Shown in pieces: positions 8,788 through 18,357 of a DNA stretch of 64,000 bases. The notes under the pieces were generated by a model. The model was not told where the DNA came from. It did no database searches and saw only the letters and a list, made by a program, of their open reading frames with translations. Position 1 is the stretch's first letter; every line of letters starts with the position of its first letter. Location of the stretch: the NCBI RefSeq assembly GCF_023684385.1, contig NZ_JAGSOJ010000003.1:310001-374000 (forward strand), read 5' to 3'. A program made the translations under genes and the position numbers. This stretch comes from Oceanirhabdus seepicola. Its GTDB lineage: Bacteria > Bacillota > Clostridia > Clostridiales > Clostridiaceae.

Positions 8788-9708
8788 ATGATTACTGCTA
8801 GTATGGTAAAAGAACTAAGAGAGCGTACTGGTGCAGGAATGATGAACTGCAAAAAAGCTCTTACTGAATGTGAAGGTAACATAGAAAGAGCAGTTGAGAT
8901 TTTAAGAGAAAAAGGTTTAGCTGCTGCTGCTAAAAAGGCAGGAAGAGTTGCTGCTGAAGGAATAGTTAAAACTTTTATTACTGAAGATGGAAAGAAAGCT
9001 TCAATTGTTGAAGTAAACTGTGAAACTGATTTCGTTTCAGCTAATGAAGCATTTATAGTTTTTGCTGAAAACATAGCTAAACAAGTAGCTTTAAATGAGT
9101 ATACTGATATAGACGCATTAAAAGCTGCGAAATATATAGCTGATGAGAATATGACTGTTGCTGATGCATTAACAGCTTTAATTGCTAAATTAGGCGAAAA
9201 CATGGATCTAAGAAGATTCAAGAAGTTAAGCGTTGAAAATGGAGCAATTAATAGTTACATTCACGGTGGTGGAAAAATCGGTGTTATTGTTGAATTAGAG
9301 AGTAATACTGATAAAGTTGAAGAAGTAAAAGCATTAGCTAAAGAGTTAGCTATGCAAGTTGCTGCTTCAAACCCATTATACTTAGATAGAAACTCTGTTG
9401 ATCAAGAAAACCTTGAAAAAGAGAGAGAAATCTATAGAGTTCAGGCTCTTAACGAAGGTAAACCAGAAAAAATCGTTGATAAAATGGTTGAAGGTAGAAT
9501 TAATAAATACCTTAAAGAGGTATGCTTAGTTGATCAGCTTTGGGTTAAAAATGGAGATCTTACTATTTCAAAACTTCTTGAAGAAGAAGGTAAGAAATTA
9601 GGTGCTGAAATTAGTGTTAAAGCATTTGTAAGATTTGAAAAAGGCGAAGGTATTGAGAAAAAAGAAGAAAATTTTGCTGAAGAAGTTCAAAGACAGCTTA
9701 GCAAGTAA
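8788..9708 (+). CDS. tsf: Translation elongation factor Ts
   Basis: EF-Ts is the guanine-nucleotide exchange factor of EF-Tu. The N-terminal UBA-like module reads [16 protein letters not shown], and the nucleotide-exchange motif is [12 protein letters not shown]. The dimerisation region contains [10 protein letters not shown], and [11 protein letters not shown] closes the core. Length of 306 residues is typical. TGGAGG precedes the ATG, and a terminator follows directly. Confidence 0.98.
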   Translation: MITASMVKELRERTGAGMMNCKKALTECEGNIERAVEILREKGLAAAAKKAGRVAAEGIVKTFITEDGKKASIVEVNCETDFVSANEAFIVFAENIAKQVALNEYTDIDALKAAKYIADENMTVADALTALIAKLGENMDLRRFKKLSVENGAINSYIHGGGKIGVIVELESNTDKVEEVKALAKELAMQVAASNPLYLDRNSVDQENLEKEREIYRVQALNEGKPEKIVDKMVEGRINKYLKEVCLVDQLWVKNGDLTISKLLEEEGKKLGAEISVKAFVRFEKGEGIEKKEENFAEEVQRQLSK

Positions 9709-9714
9709 ATGAAA

Positions 9715-9743
9715 AAAAGAACACTAGCGTGTTCTTTTTTTTT
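9715..9743 (+). terminator. Terminator of rpsB-tsf
   Basis: Perfect 10-bp stem AAAAGAACAC / GTGTTCTTTT with a 4-base loop followed by a T-run. Confidence 0.9.
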
Positions 9744-9786
9744 AAAATAATTAGTAATTATTGACAATTGGAGGTATAATATTAAT

Positions 9787-10494
9787 ATGAACAATGGAAA
9801 ATATAAAAGAGTCATGTTGAAATTATCAGGTGAAGCATTATCAGGACCTAAAGGTTATGGTATAGATTTTGATATAGTTAAAAGCATATCAGAGCAAATT
9901 AAAGAAATAGCTGAAATGGGAATTGAATGTGGTATTGTGATTGGCGCTGGAAACATATGGAGAGGCAGAAATGGAAGTGATATGGATAGAACAACTGCTG
10001 ATTATATGGGAATGATGGCAACATGTATTAATGCTCTTGCTATGCAAGATTCCCTTGAAAGTATGGGAGTTCAAACTAGGGTTCAAACTGCTATTGAGAT
10101 GAGAGAAGTAGCTGAGCCATTTATAAGAAGAAGAGCTATGAGACACTTGGAAAAGGGAAGAGTTGTGATCTTTGCTTCAGGCACAGGAAATCCTTATTTC
10201 TCCACTGATACGGCAGCCGCATTAAGAGCAGCTGAAATAGAAGCTGATATAATATTATTAGCTAAAAATGTTGATGGAGTTTATGATAAAGATCCTAACA
10301 AGTATGATGATGCGAAGAAATTTGATTCTTTAAGATACATAGAAGTATTAGAAAAAGGTTTGCAAGTTATGGATTCAACAGCTACATCACTTTGTATGGA
10401 TAATGAAATTCCTATTCTAGTTTTCGCACTAGAAAAACCAGATAATATTAAATTGGCTGTTCAAGGTGAGCAAATCGGAACTTTAGTAAAATAA
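9787..10494 (+). CDS. pyrH: UMP kinase
   Basis: PyrH phosphorylates UMP to UDP in pyrimidine nucleotide synthesis. It belongs to the amino-acid-kinase fold, seen in [14 protein letters not shown] at the N-terminus, [10 protein letters not shown], the [17 protein letters not shown] loop, and [14 protein letters not shown] near the C-terminus. Its 235 residues are the normal length. GGAGG at about 9770 is the only site and is 12 bases from the ATG, a little longer than its neighbours use. It is cotranscribed with frr, 15 bases downstream. Confidence 0.97.
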   Translation: MNNGKYKRVMLKLSGEALSGPKGYGIDFDIVKSISEQIKEIAEMGIECGIVIGAGNIWRGRNGSDMDRTTADYMGMMATCINALAMQDSLESMGVQTRVQTAIEMREVAEPFIRRRAMRHLEKGRVVIFASGTGNPYFSTDTAAALRAAEIEADIILLAKNVDGVYDKDPNKYDDAKKFDSLRYIEVLEKGLQVMDSTATSLCMDNEIPILVFALEKPDNIKLAVQGEQIGTLVK

Positions 10495-10509
10495 TACGGG
10501 GGTGTATTT

Positions 10510-11067
10510 ATGATAAAAGAAATTATGAGTAATATGAATACTAGAATGACAAAGACAATTAAAGTACTTAATGATGAACTAGGATCTATGAAAGCAGGAA
10601 GAGCTAATCCTAAGATGTTAGATAAAATTGAAGCTGAATATTATGGTAGTATGACTCCACTTAGTCAACTAGCAAATATTTCTGTTCCAGAGCCAAGGAT
10701 TTTACTAATAACTCCTTATGACAAGAGTGCTTTAAAAGATATTGAAAAAGCAATACTTAAATCGGATTTAGGATTAAATCCTAATAATGATGGTAATGTT
10801 ATAAGGTTATTGGTAGCGGAATTAACAGAAGAAACAAGAAAAAATTTAGTTAAAGCAATTAAAAAAACTGGTGAAGATTCAAAAGTTGCATTAAGATCAG
10901 TAAGACATGATGCACTTAACAAGCTTAAAACATTAAAGAAAGAAAATGAAATAACAGAAGATGATGCTAAAGATGTTGAAAAGGATATTCAAAAAGAAAT
11001 AGATAAGTTTGTAAAGGAAATAGAAAGTTTAGTTTCTGCTAAAGAAGAGGAAGTTTTGAAAGTATAA
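10510..11067 (+). CDS. frr: Ribosome recycling factor
   Basis: RRF, with EF-G, splits post-termination ribosomes. The 185-residue protein shows the tRNA-mimic helical bundle signatures: LGSMKAGRANPKMLDKI, YYGSMTPLSQLANISVPEPR, and the late VALRSVRHDALNKLK and ITEDDAKDVEKDIQK. CGGGGGTG precedes the ATG at good spacing. The frr end is followed by a terminator. Confidence 0.98.
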   Translation: MIKEIMSNMNTRMTKTIKVLNDELGSMKAGRANPKMLDKIEAEYYGSMTPLSQLANISVPEPRILLITPYDKSALKDIEKAILKSDLGLNPNNDGNVIRLLVAELTEETRKNLVKAIKKTGEDSKVALRSVRHDALNKLKTLKKENEITEDDAKDVEKDIQKEIDKFVKEIESLVSAKEEEVLKV

Positions 11068-11078
11068 TCTATAGACTG

Positions 11079-11116
11079 CAAACTCAGAAGCTTTTAAAGG
11101 GTTTCTGAGTTTGTTA
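11079..11116 (+). terminator. Terminator of pyrH-frr
   Basis: An 11-bp stem CAAACTCAGAA / TTCTGAGTTTG encloses a 13-base loop; only a short T-rich tail follows, so read-through into uppS is possible. Confidence 0.65.
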
Positions 11117-11191
11117 GTTATATAAAGAATTAAGTTTTTAATAGAAGAATTAATTGAATTTTGAGAAAAAAAATGAAAAAAGGTGATATAT

Positions 11192-11938
11192 TTGGGTATT
11201 TTTAACAAAAAACGAAAAGAAGTCAATCCTGAATTTGCTACAATACCATCTCATATTGCTATTATTATGGATGGAAATGGAAGATGGGCAAAGAAACGAG
11301 GATTACCTAGAACTTTAGGACATAAAGCTGGGGTTGAAGCAATAAGAGGAATTGTGAAGGAATGTAGTAAAATTGGGATTAAATATTTGACTCTTTATGC
11401 TTTTTCAACAGAAAATTGGAAAAGACCTCAAGATGAAGTTAATGGATTAATGAAATTGCTTGTTCAGTACTTAAAAGGTGAGTTTGAAGAATTAAATAAG
11501 AATAATGTTGTAATCAATTATATTGGAAATATAACGGAATTTCCTAAAATATGTCAAGAAGAATTAATAAAAGCTAAAAATTTAACAAAGAATAATACTG
11601 GATTAACTCTTAATTTGGCATTGAATTATGGTGGAAGAGATGAGGTTCTTTTCTCTTTTAAAAATATTCTGAAAGATTATGAAAAAGGGAAATTCACTCT
11701 TGAAGAGTTAAATGAAGATATGATTAGTAATAATTTATATACTAAAGGAATACCAGATCCAGAATTAATGATAAGGACTAGTGGTGAAGAAAGACTAAGT
11801 AATTTTCTTATATGGCAATTGGCATTTTCGGAATTTTATTTTACAGATGTTCTTTGGCCTGATTTTAATAAAGATGATCTGTACTTAGCATTAAAAACCT
11901 TTGAAGGAAGAGATAGAAGATTTGGTGGAGTGAAATAA
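11192..11938 (+). CDS. uppS: Isoprenyl transferase (undecaprenyl diphosphate synthase family)
   Basis: The cis-prenyltransferase makes undecaprenyl diphosphate, the lipid carrier for cell-wall polymers. Hallmarks are HIAIIMDGNGRWAKKRG with the catalytic aspartate, YAFSTENWKRP, LNYGGRDE, and the C-terminal PELMIRTSGEERLSNFLIWQ...SEFYFTD. TTG 11192 is chosen because AAAGGTGAT ends four bases before it. The frame extends to GTG 11183, which lies within that site. At 248 residues it has the usual length. It opens the lipid/isoprenoid operon uppS-cdsA-permease-dxr-rseP-ispG. Confidence 0.95.
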   Translation: MGIFNKKRKEVNPEFATIPSHIAIIMDGNGRWAKKRGLPRTLGHKAGVEAIRGIVKECSKIGIKYLTLYAFSTENWKRPQDEVNGLMKLLVQYLKGEFEELNKNNVVINYIGNITEFPKICQEELIKAKNLTKNNTGLTLNLALNYGGRDEVLFSFKNILKDYEKGKFTLEELNEDMISNNLYTKGIPDPELMIRTSGEERLSNFLIWQLAFSEFYFTDVLWPDFNKDDLYLALKTFEGRDRRFGGVK

Positions 11939-11950
11939 GGAGTGTTTATT

Positions 11951-12754
11951 ATGAATAAAAGATATATTGGAGCAGTTATATATTTAATTCCAACATTATT
12001 AATAATAGTATTGGGTGGAAATTTTTTAAGATATGGCTTGATGATAATGTCTTTAATGGGGCTAAATGAATTTTACAATGCTTTAAGAAAAAAGAATATG
12101 AATCCATTTGGGATAATAGGGTATGTTTCAACAATATTTTATTACTATTATTTAGGTAAGAGTATTGAACCAGTATTTTTAGGGTTTCTTGTGATGTCAG
12201 TAGTTATGGTATTACTAGTTTTACCTATGTTATATGAAAAGCGTACTATTGTTGATTCTGCTGTGACACTATTTGGTATATTATATGTCTCTGCCTTGAT
12301 AAGTTTAATATATTTAATAGGGGCAAAAGAGAATGGTGTTTACCTTATTTGGGTAATATTCATAAGTTCTTGGAGCTGTGATACAATGGCTTACTTTGTA
12401 GGTAAAAATATAGGTAAGATTAAAATTGCACCTAGAATTAGTCCTAATAAGAGTTTGGAAGGGTCAATAGGTGGATTTTTATCATCCACAATTGCAGTAG
12501 GTATATATGGGTACATAATTATAAATTTCTTTAGTATTAATATTAATCTTTTTCACTTTATAATGATTGGTCTATTATGTGGGGTGTTGAATCAGATTGG
12601 TGATTTAACAGCATCGTCTATAAAGAGAAACATGGATATTAAAGATTTTAGTAATCTAATTCCAGGACATGGAGGAATTTTAGATAGATTTGATAGCATA
12701 ATTTTTGCATCTGCTGTAGTATATTATTATATATCAATAATAATAGGGATGTAG
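11951..12754 (+). CDS. cdsA: Phosphatidate cytidylyltransferase
   Basis: CdsA makes CDP-diacylglycerol from phosphatidic acid and CTP, the branch point of phospholipid synthesis. The 267-residue protein is hydrophobic with about eight membrane segments. The C-terminal CTP-transferase signature is clear: IGDLTASSIKRNMDIKDFSNLIPGHGGILDRFDS. AAGGAG at 11937-11942 is 8 bases before ATG 11951; GTG 11942 overlaps that site. It sits between uppS and a permease gene. Confidence 0.95.
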   Translation: MNKRYIGAVIYLIPTLLIIVLGGNFLRYGLMIMSLMGLNEFYNALRKKNMNPFGIIGYVSTIFYYYYLGKSIEPVFLGFLVMSVVMVLLVLPMLYEKRTIVDSAVTLFGILYVSALISLIYLIGAKENGVYLIWVIFISSWSCDTMAYFVGKNIGKIKIAPRISPNKSLEGSIGGFLSSTIAVGIYGYIIINFFSININLFHFIMIGLLCGVLNQIGDLTASSIKRNMDIKDFSNLIPGHGGILDRFDSIIFASAVVYYYISIIIGM

Positions 12755-12756
12755 GT

Positions 12757-13752
12757 GTGAATAAAAGAAGAAGAGTTTTTATTGAAGTTATAGTATTGTT
12801 TGGGATTTTTGCTTTAGGAGCGGTATTTATAAATCATTTTTTTAAACCTATGATTTTGTTTCTAATACTTCTTATAATGGCAATTCCTATAGATGGACTA
12901 TTAAAGAAGAAGTTGACAAACGCCAATATTAGAGCTACTATTTTAATTTTAATTATAAATACAATAGTAGTTCTTTTGATAATATTTATAGGTGGTTTTT
13001 TTTACAATAAGATAATTTACATTTTAAGGTGTGGAGCTGTTAATGTTGTAAATAACATTAAAATTCTGTTGCTGAATCTGGAAAATAATATTAAATATGA
13101 AGAGTTAATGACGAAGTTATATAGTCAATTAACGAACTTAAGTGGTATGATTTTAACAAAAGGAGCAACTTATACTACAAATAGTCTTAGTACATACATT
13201 TTTGCAAATATTATGCTTTTCTTTGCACTTAAAGATAAAGAATCAATTATAAAAGTAATAAGAAGTTTAATGGGGCATGAATCATTAAATTTTTTCACAA
13301 GGAAACTTAATGAGTTTAGAGCGTATTTCAAAATTCAGCTAATGCTTGTAGGATTTTCGGCTCTTCAGATAACTTTAGGTTTTATGGTTTTAGGTATAAA
13401 TGATTTTTTATCTTATGGAATAATCTGTGGTATACTTGATATACTTCCAATTGTAGGTATGTTATTAGTATTTATACCTTTAATATTGATTAATCTATAT
13501 TATAAAAAATACGTTCTTGTTATTGGATTAGGTATTTTATACTTATATATATCCATAACAAGAGAGATACTTCAAACTAAATTCGCTAGTAGTTCTTTGA
13601 ATATACATCCATTGATGTTATTTATCTCAGTATATATGGGGTACCAGATTCAAGGGTTTACCGGTTCTCTCATGTTATTATTTTGTGCTATAACAATAAA
13701 AGAATGGATAAAAGGATATAATATACAAGAATATGACGGAGGCAGAATATGA
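12757..13752 (+). CDS. AI-2E family transporter (UPF0118, YtvI/PerM-like) membrane protein
   Basis: This 331-residue protein has about seven to eight predicted membrane segments. It has the family's conserved C-terminal half: GIICGILDILPIVGMLLVFIPLILINL and later HPLMLFISVYMGYQIQGFTGSLMLL. The family (PF01594) includes the AI-2 exporter, sodium/proton antiporters and the sporulation protein YtvI, so the substrate cannot be deduced. It starts with GTG two bases after the cdsA stop, and its TGA overlaps the ATG of dxr (ATGA). This translational coupling inside a lipid/isoprenoid operon is notable but does not establish function. Confidence 0.8.
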   Translation: MNKRRRVFIEVIVLFGIFALGAVFINHFFKPMILFLILLIMAIPIDGLLKKKLTNANIRATILILIINTIVVLLIIFIGGFFYNKIIYILRCGAVNVVNNIKILLLNLENNIKYEELMTKLYSQLTNLSGMILTKGATYTTNSLSTYIFANIMLFFALKDKESIIKVIRSLMGHESLNFFTRKLNEFRAYFKIQLMLVGFSALQITLGFMVLGINDFLSYGIICGILDILPIVGMLLVFIPLILINLYYKKYVLVIGLGILYLYISITREILQTKFASSSLNIHPLMLFISVYMGYQIQGFTGSLMLLFCAITIKEWIKGYNIQEYDGGRI

Positions 13753-14912
13753 AAAATGTAGGTATTATAGGAGCTACTGGTTCAATTGGTAGTCAAACAA
13801 TGGAAGTACTAAGAGAAAACCGGAAAGCATTCAATTTAACTGGGATTAGTTCTCACAGTAACTATAAAAAAACTATTGAAATAATAGAAGAATTTTCACC
13901 GGAAGTTGTTGTTGTGACTGAAGACAATGCTTATGACATAATAAAAGATTATTGTAAAGATAAAAATAAGAAGTTAAGTCTTTATAGGGGTATTGAATCT
14001 TTAGAAAAGGTAAGTGAAATTAAAGAAAATGATATTTTGGTTACTTCGGTTGTGGGAATGGTTGGTTTGAAGCCTACAATGAAGGCCATTGAGAATGGAA
14101 CAACAATTGCATTGGCGAATAAAGAAACTTTGGTAGCTGGTGGACGTCATGTTATGGAAGCAGCTAGAAGAAGAAATGTTGATATACTACCTGTTGACTC
14201 AGAGCATAATGCTCTTTTTCAATGTTTGCAAGGGGAAAAAAGAGAAGATATCAAAAGGTTGCATATAACAGCATCAGGAGGACCTTTCAGAGGAAAGAAA
14301 AAAGAAGAACTAATTAATATTACACCTGAGGATGCAGTAAGACATCCTAAGTGGAATATGGGGATGAAAATAAGTGTTGATTCTTCAACGTTAATGAATA
14401 AAGGGTTGGAAGTAATTGAAGCTCATTGGTTGTATGGAGTAGATTATGATAAAATCAATGTAGTGGTTCACCCAGAAAGTATAATACATTCTATGGTTGA
14501 GTATAAAGATAATAGTATTATTGCACAATTGAGTAACCCAAATATGAAATTGCCTATACAATATGCACTTACATATCCTAAAAGAATTGATTGTAACATA
14601 AAAGAATTGAATCTTTTTGATATTGGTCAATTAACTTTTGAAAGACCTGATACAGATACTTTTACTTGTTTGAAATTAGCATATCAGGCTGGAAAGGCTT
14701 CGGGAAATGCAGGGGTGATATTGAACACAAGTAATGAAGTGGCAGTAGATCTATTTTTAAATGGAGTTATAAAATATTTAGAAATTAATGAAATCGTAGA
14801 AAGATGTTTAAATAATTATGAATATATGTCTAAGCCAACATTAGAAGACATTATTCAGATAGATAAAAGAATTAGAAAAGATTTATATGGTTTATATTTA
14901 GGAGGAAAATAA
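13749..14912 (+). CDS. dxr: 1-deoxy-D-xylulose 5-phosphate reductoisomerase
   Basis: Dxr converts DXP to 2-C-methyl-D-erythritol 4-phosphate with NADPH, the committed step of the MEP isoprenoid pathway. The N-terminal NADPH motif is GIIGATGSIGSQT. The metal/substrate site includes LPVDSEHNALFQ, TASGGPF, and HPKWNMGMKISVDSSTLMNKGLEVIEAHWL. The protein has 387 residues, a normal length. ATG 13749 overlaps the stop of the preceding permease gene. Its last 15 codons have a diverged second copy at 17117-17164. Confidence 0.97.
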   Translation: MKNVGIIGATGSIGSQTMEVLRENRKAFNLTGISSHSNYKKTIEIIEEFSPEVVVVTEDNAYDIIKDYCKDKNKKLSLYRGIESLEKVSEIKENDILVTSVVGMVGLKPTMKAIENGTTIALANKETLVAGGRHVMEAARRRNVDILPVDSEHNALFQCLQGEKREDIKRLHITASGGPFRGKKKEELINITPEDAVRHPKWNMGMKISVDSSTLMNKGLEVIEAHWLYGVDYDKINVVVHPESIIHSMVEYKDNSIIAQLSNPNMKLPIQYALTYPKRIDCNIKELNLFDIGQLTFERPDTDTFTCLKLAYQAGKASGNAGVILNTSNEVAVDLFLNGVIKYLEINEIVERCLNNYEYMSKPTLEDIIQIDKRIRKDLYGLYLGGK

Positions 14913-14913
14913 T

Positions 14914-15954
14914 ATGAGTTTAGAGATCATAGTAAAAAATATACCATTTATAATTATGGGGCTACTTGCTTTTAGTGTGTTGGTTATATGGCATGAATTA
15001 GGTCATTTTATATTAGCAAAGTTAAATGGAGTTAAAGTAGAAGAGTTCTCAGTAGGAATGGGTAAAAAGATTTTTGGAGTTAACGGGAAAGAAACAGAAT
15101 ATAATGTTAGAATGTTACCAATTGGTGGATATGTTAAGATGCTTGGTGAGGAAGGCGAGTGTAAAGACGAGAGAGCCTTTGCCAATAAAGCCAACTGGAG
15201 AAGGTTAACAATAGTTGCTGCAGGTCCAATATTTAACTTTATATTAGCTATTCTTCTTTTTGGTATGGTTTATAGTCTTACTGGAACTTTAGTGCCAAAT
15301 GTTGCTGAACTAACAAAAGATGCTCCTGCAATAAGCGTAGGTATTAAAGAAGGCGATAAAATTATTGAAGCGAATGAAAAGAAAATCAATACATGGACTG
15401 ATTTCTTAGTTGTAATGAGCGATAATAAAGGGGAATCGGTGGATCTTAAGATAGATAGAGAGGGAGAAATAATTGAATTTAATATTGTCCCTAAAGAAAT
15501 AGAGGAAGAGGGTAGAACGAGATATATAGTTGGTATTGCCCCAGAGGTGATAAAACCTTCTTTTGGGAAAGCTTTAGAGTTAGGGGTTAAAGAAACTAAG
15601 AGTATGGTTCAACAAACATTTGGATTTTTTGGAAAAGCATTTAAAGGAAAAGCCTCAAAAGATGATGTAGGTGGACCTGTTACAATATTTAAATTAACAG
15701 GTAGAGTTGCGAAAGCGGGATTATTACCTCTTATCAACTTTATGGCAATTATTAGTGTGCAATTAGCTATATTTAATATACTCCCATTCCCTGCTTTAGA
15801 TGGTGGATGGATATTAATACTTATTCTTCAAATGATTACAGGTAAGAAGTTTAATGAGGATATTGTAGGAAAGATAAACTATATTGGTTTTATGGTATTA
15901 CTAGGATTAATGGTATTGGTTACAATCAAAGACGTATTATATCCGGTAATTTAA
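14914..15954 (+). CDS. rseP: Site-2 protease family RIP metalloprotease RseP/RasP, first copy
   Basis: This intramembrane zinc protease cleaves membrane-anchored regulators such as anti-sigma factors and signal-peptide remnants. The 346-residue protein has HELGH at residues 27-31 in the first membrane segment, a central PDZ domain (about residues 125-205), and the third zinc ligand in NILPFPALDGG (D296). The start is one base after dxr, behind AGGAGG. A second, equally long paralog lies at 17166-18206. Both keep all catalytic residues. Confidence 0.95.
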   Translation: MSLEIIVKNIPFIIMGLLAFSVLVIWHELGHFILAKLNGVKVEEFSVGMGKKIFGVNGKETEYNVRMLPIGGYVKMLGEEGECKDERAFANKANWRRLTIVAAGPIFNFILAILLFGMVYSLTGTLVPNVAELTKDAPAISVGIKEGDKIIEANEKKINTWTDFLVVMSDNKGESVDLKIDREGEIIEFNIVPKEIEEEGRTRYIVGIAPEVIKPSFGKALELGVKETKSMVQQTFGFFGKAFKGKASKDDVGGPVTIFKLTGRVAKAGLLPLINFMAIISVQLAIFNILPFPALDGGWILILILQMITGKKFNEDIVGKINYIGFMVLLGLMVLVTIKDVLYPVI

Positions 15955-15969
15955 AAGGAAGTGACTAAA

Positions 15970-17016
15970 GTGAGAAAAAGTACAAGAAGAATTAAAATAG
16001 GGAACATCTACATTGGGGATGGAGAAAAAATAGCTGTTCAGTCAATGACAAATACAGATACAAGAGATGTTAAAGCTACTGTTGCACAGATAAAACTGTT
16101 GGAATCGGCAGGGTGTGATATAGTTAGATGTGCTGTACCTGACATGGTGGCGGCTGAAGCTTTAGGAGAAATAGTAAAGAATGTTAATTTACCGGTTGTT
16201 GCGGATATACACTTTGATTATCAATTAGCATTGAAGGCTATTGAAAATGGTGCAAGTAAGATTAGAATTAATCCTGGGAATATTGGTAGTGAAGAGAAAG
16301 TTAAGGCTGTTGTTGAAGCTGCTAAGAAAAAAAATATTCCGATTAGAATTGGCGTTAATTCTGGTTCTTTAAAAAAAGAGATACTTGAAAAATATGGTTC
16401 ACCAGTACCAGAGGCTCTTGTAGAAAGTGCACTAGGTCATGTTAAAATTCTTGAAAAATTAGAGTTTTATGATATTGTAATTTCAATCAAATGTTCGGAT
16501 GTATATAAAACAATAGAATGCTATAGATTAATGAGTGAAAAAGTTGATTACCCTCTTCATCTTGGTGTTACAGAATCAGGTACTCCATGGAGAGGAACAA
16601 TCAAGTCGGCAATTGGAATTGGTACGCTTCTTAGTGAGGGAATAGGAGATACATTAAGGGTATCACTCACAGGAGATGTTGTTGAAGAGGTGAAAGTTGG
16701 GCAAGAGATTTTGAAATCATTGAATTTAATAAAAGAAGGAATTGAGTTTATATCATGTCCTACCTGCGGAAGGACTGAAATAGATCTTATTGGCATAGCA
16801 ACTCAGGTGGAAGAACGGTTAAGTAATGTCAAAAAAAATATCAGAGTAGCTGTTATGGGTTGTGCTGTAAATGGACCAGGAGAAGCAAGGGAAGCTGACA
16901 TTGGAATAGCTGGAGGTAAAGGAGTAGGCTTAATATTTAAAAAAGGTGAGATTATAAAAAAAGTACCTGAGGAAGAATTGGTTGATGAACTTATCGCACA
17001 AATTGAACAATTGTAA
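15970..17016 (+). CDS. ispG: 4-hydroxy-3-methylbut-2-enyl diphosphate synthase (flavodoxin)
   Basis: IspG (GcpE) is a [4Fe-4S] enzyme converting MEcPP to HMBPP, the penultimate MEP-pathway step. The 348-residue protein begins with [20 protein letters not shown] and VQSMTNTDT. The iron-sulfur cluster ligands lie in [12 protein letters not shown] and [12 protein letters not shown]. The start is GTG 15970 behind AAGGAAG; the in-frame GTG 15961 sits within that site. The gene lies 15 bases after rseP in the same operon. A deleted copy of this gene lies downstream of the second rseP. Confidence 0.96.
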   Translation: MRKSTRRIKIGNIYIGDGEKIAVQSMTNTDTRDVKATVAQIKLLESAGCDIVRCAVPDMVAAEALGEIVKNVNLPVVADIHFDYQLALKAIENGASKIRINPGNIGSEEKVKAVVEAAKKKNIPIRIGVNSGSLKKEILEKYGSPVPEALVESALGHVKILEKLEFYDIVISIKCSDVYKTIECYRLMSEKVDYPLHLGVTESGTPWRGTIKSAIGIGTLLSEGIGDTLRVSLTGDVVEEVKVGQEILKSLNLIKEGIEFISCPTCGRTEIDLIGIATQVEERLSNVKKNIRVAVMGCAVNGPGEAREADIGIAGGKGVGLIFKKGEIIKKVPEEELVDELIAQIEQL

Positions 17017-17027
17017 TATGAGATATA

Positions 17028-17059
17028 GAGAGTAGGTTTACCCTAGTCTCTTGTTTTTT
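17028..17059 (+). terminator. Terminator after ispG
   Basis: An interrupted hairpin GAGA-g-TAGG / CCCTA-g-TCTC is followed by TTGTTTTTT. A sharper version of the same hairpin follows the ispG remnant at 18358-18391, which shows that the terminator was part of the duplicated unit. Confidence 0.7.
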
Positions 17060-17116
17060 ATAAATTACTATATTAAACGTATTTTACTCAGATAATTTAA
17101 AGTAACATAATATTTT

Positions 17117-17164
17117 AAGAGAATTAGGGAAGATTTATATGCTTTATATTTAGGGGGAAACTAA
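17117..17164 (+). pseudogene. Remnant of dxr 3' end (duplication scar)
   Basis: These 48 bases encode KRIREDLYALYLGGN and a stop, matching the last residues of Dxr (KRIRKDLYGLYLGGK) nearly residue for residue. They stand directly before the second rseP, just as the real dxr end stands before the first. No dxr sequence is visible upstream, so this is the left limit of the surviving duplicated unit. It still supplies the AGGGGG ribosome binding site of the second rseP. Confidence 0.9.
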
Positions 17165-17165
17165 T

Positions 17166-18206
17166 ATGAGTTTAGAGATTATTGTGAAAAATATACCATT
17201 TATAATTATGGGGCTACTTGCCTTTAGTGTGTTGGTTATATGGCATGAATTAGGTCATTTTATATTAGCAAAGTTAAATGGAGTTAAAGTAGAAGAGTTT
17301 TCAATAGGAATGGGTAAAAGGATTTTTGGAGTTAAAGGGAAAGAAACAGAATATAATGTTAGAATGTTACCAATAGGTGGATATGTTAAGATGCTTGGCG
17401 AAGAAGGTGAGTGTGAAGACAAGAGAGCCTTTGCTAACAAAGCAAACTGGAGAAGGTTAACAATAGTTGCTGCAGGTCCTATATTTAACTTTATATTAGC
17501 TATATTACTTTTTGGTATGGTTTATAGTTTTAGAGGAACTCCTGTGCCAAATGTTGGTGAAGTGCTAAAAGATGGTGCTGCAATAAAGACAGGGATAAAA
17601 GAAGGCGATAAAATTCTTAAAGCTAATGATAAAAAAATAGATACATGGACTGATTTTATGACTATCATGAGTGAGAATAAAGGTGAAGCAGTAGATCTTA
17701 AGGTAGATAGAGATGGAGAGATTATGGAATTTAATATAGTTCCTACGGAAGTTGAAGAAGATGGTAGAAAGAGTTTTGAGGTTGGTATTGTTGCTGAGGT
17801 GATAAAACCTTCTTTTGGTAAATCGCTAAATTTAGGTTTAATGGAAGTGAATAGTAATATAAAACAGACATTTGGATTCTTTGGGAAAGCATTTAAAGGC
17901 AAAGCCTCAAAAGATGATGTGGGCGGACCTGTTACAATACTTAAAGTAACTGGTAAATTCGCTAAAGCAGGAATATTACCCCTTATCTATTTTATGGCAA
18001 TAGTTAGTGTGCAATTGGCAATATTTAATATTCTACCATTTCCTGCTTTAGATGGTGGGTGGATATTAATACTTATTCTTCAAATGATTACAGGTAAGAA
18101 GTTTAATGAGGATGTTGTTGGAAAGATAAATTATATTGGTTTCATAGCATTGCTAGCATTAATGGTGTTGGTTACAATCAAAGATGTTCTATATCCTGTA
18201 ATTTAG
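17166..18206 (+). CDS. rseP: Site-2 protease family RIP metalloprotease RseP/RasP, second copy
   Basis: This paralog of the gene at 14914 has exactly the same length, 346 residues, with no gaps. HELGH (27-31) and the NILPFPALDGG motif are intact, so it should be catalytically active. By eye the first 119 residues differ at 5 positions and the last 110 at about 11. The central 120 residues, covering the PDZ domain and its flanks, differ at about 40. The gene is framed by remnants of dxr and ispG. It probably relies on read-through from the upstream operon, since I see no strong promoter in the 100 bases before it. Confidence 0.93.
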   Translation: MSLEIIVKNIPFIIMGLLAFSVLVIWHELGHFILAKLNGVKVEEFSIGMGKRIFGVKGKETEYNVRMLPIGGYVKMLGEEGECEDKRAFANKANWRRLTIVAAGPIFNFILAILLFGMVYSFRGTPVPNVGEVLKDGAAIKTGIKEGDKILKANDKKIDTWTDFMTIMSENKGEAVDLKVDRDGEIMEFNIVPTEVEEDGRKSFEVGIVAEVIKPSFGKSLNLGLMEVNSNIKQTFGFFGKAFKGKASKDDVGGPVTILKVTGKFAKAGILPLIYFMAIVSVQLAIFNILPFPALDGGWILILILQMITGKKFNEDVVGKINYIGFIALLALMVLVTIKDVLYPVI

Positions 18207-18349
18207 AAGGAAGTTACTTAAGTTAGAAAAAAACGAAAAGACTTAAAGTTGGAAATGTCCATATTGAGGACGGAGAAAAATTGTAGTTCAAAAAAGCCCC
18301 TGAGGAAGAATTGGTCCATGCTCTTATTGCACAAATTCAACAATTGTAA
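18207..18349 (+). pseudogene. Internally deleted ispG remnant
   Basis: The 5' part (18222-18290) matches the first ~25 codons of ispG, including KVGNVHIEDGEK. Its GTG start has become GTT, there is a one-base frameshift, and a TAG follows. The 3' part (18291-18349) encodes KAPEEELVHALIAQIQQL and a stop, matching the IspG C-terminus. About 0.9 kb between them is missing. It is non-functional; the intact copy is at 15970-17016. Confidence 0.9.
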
Positions 18350-18357
18350 TATTATAT

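Noticed and set aside
9760..9786. TTGACA and TATAAT close to the pyrH start
   Set aside because: The two words are only 8 bases apart and overlap the ribosome binding site, so they do not form a promoter together.
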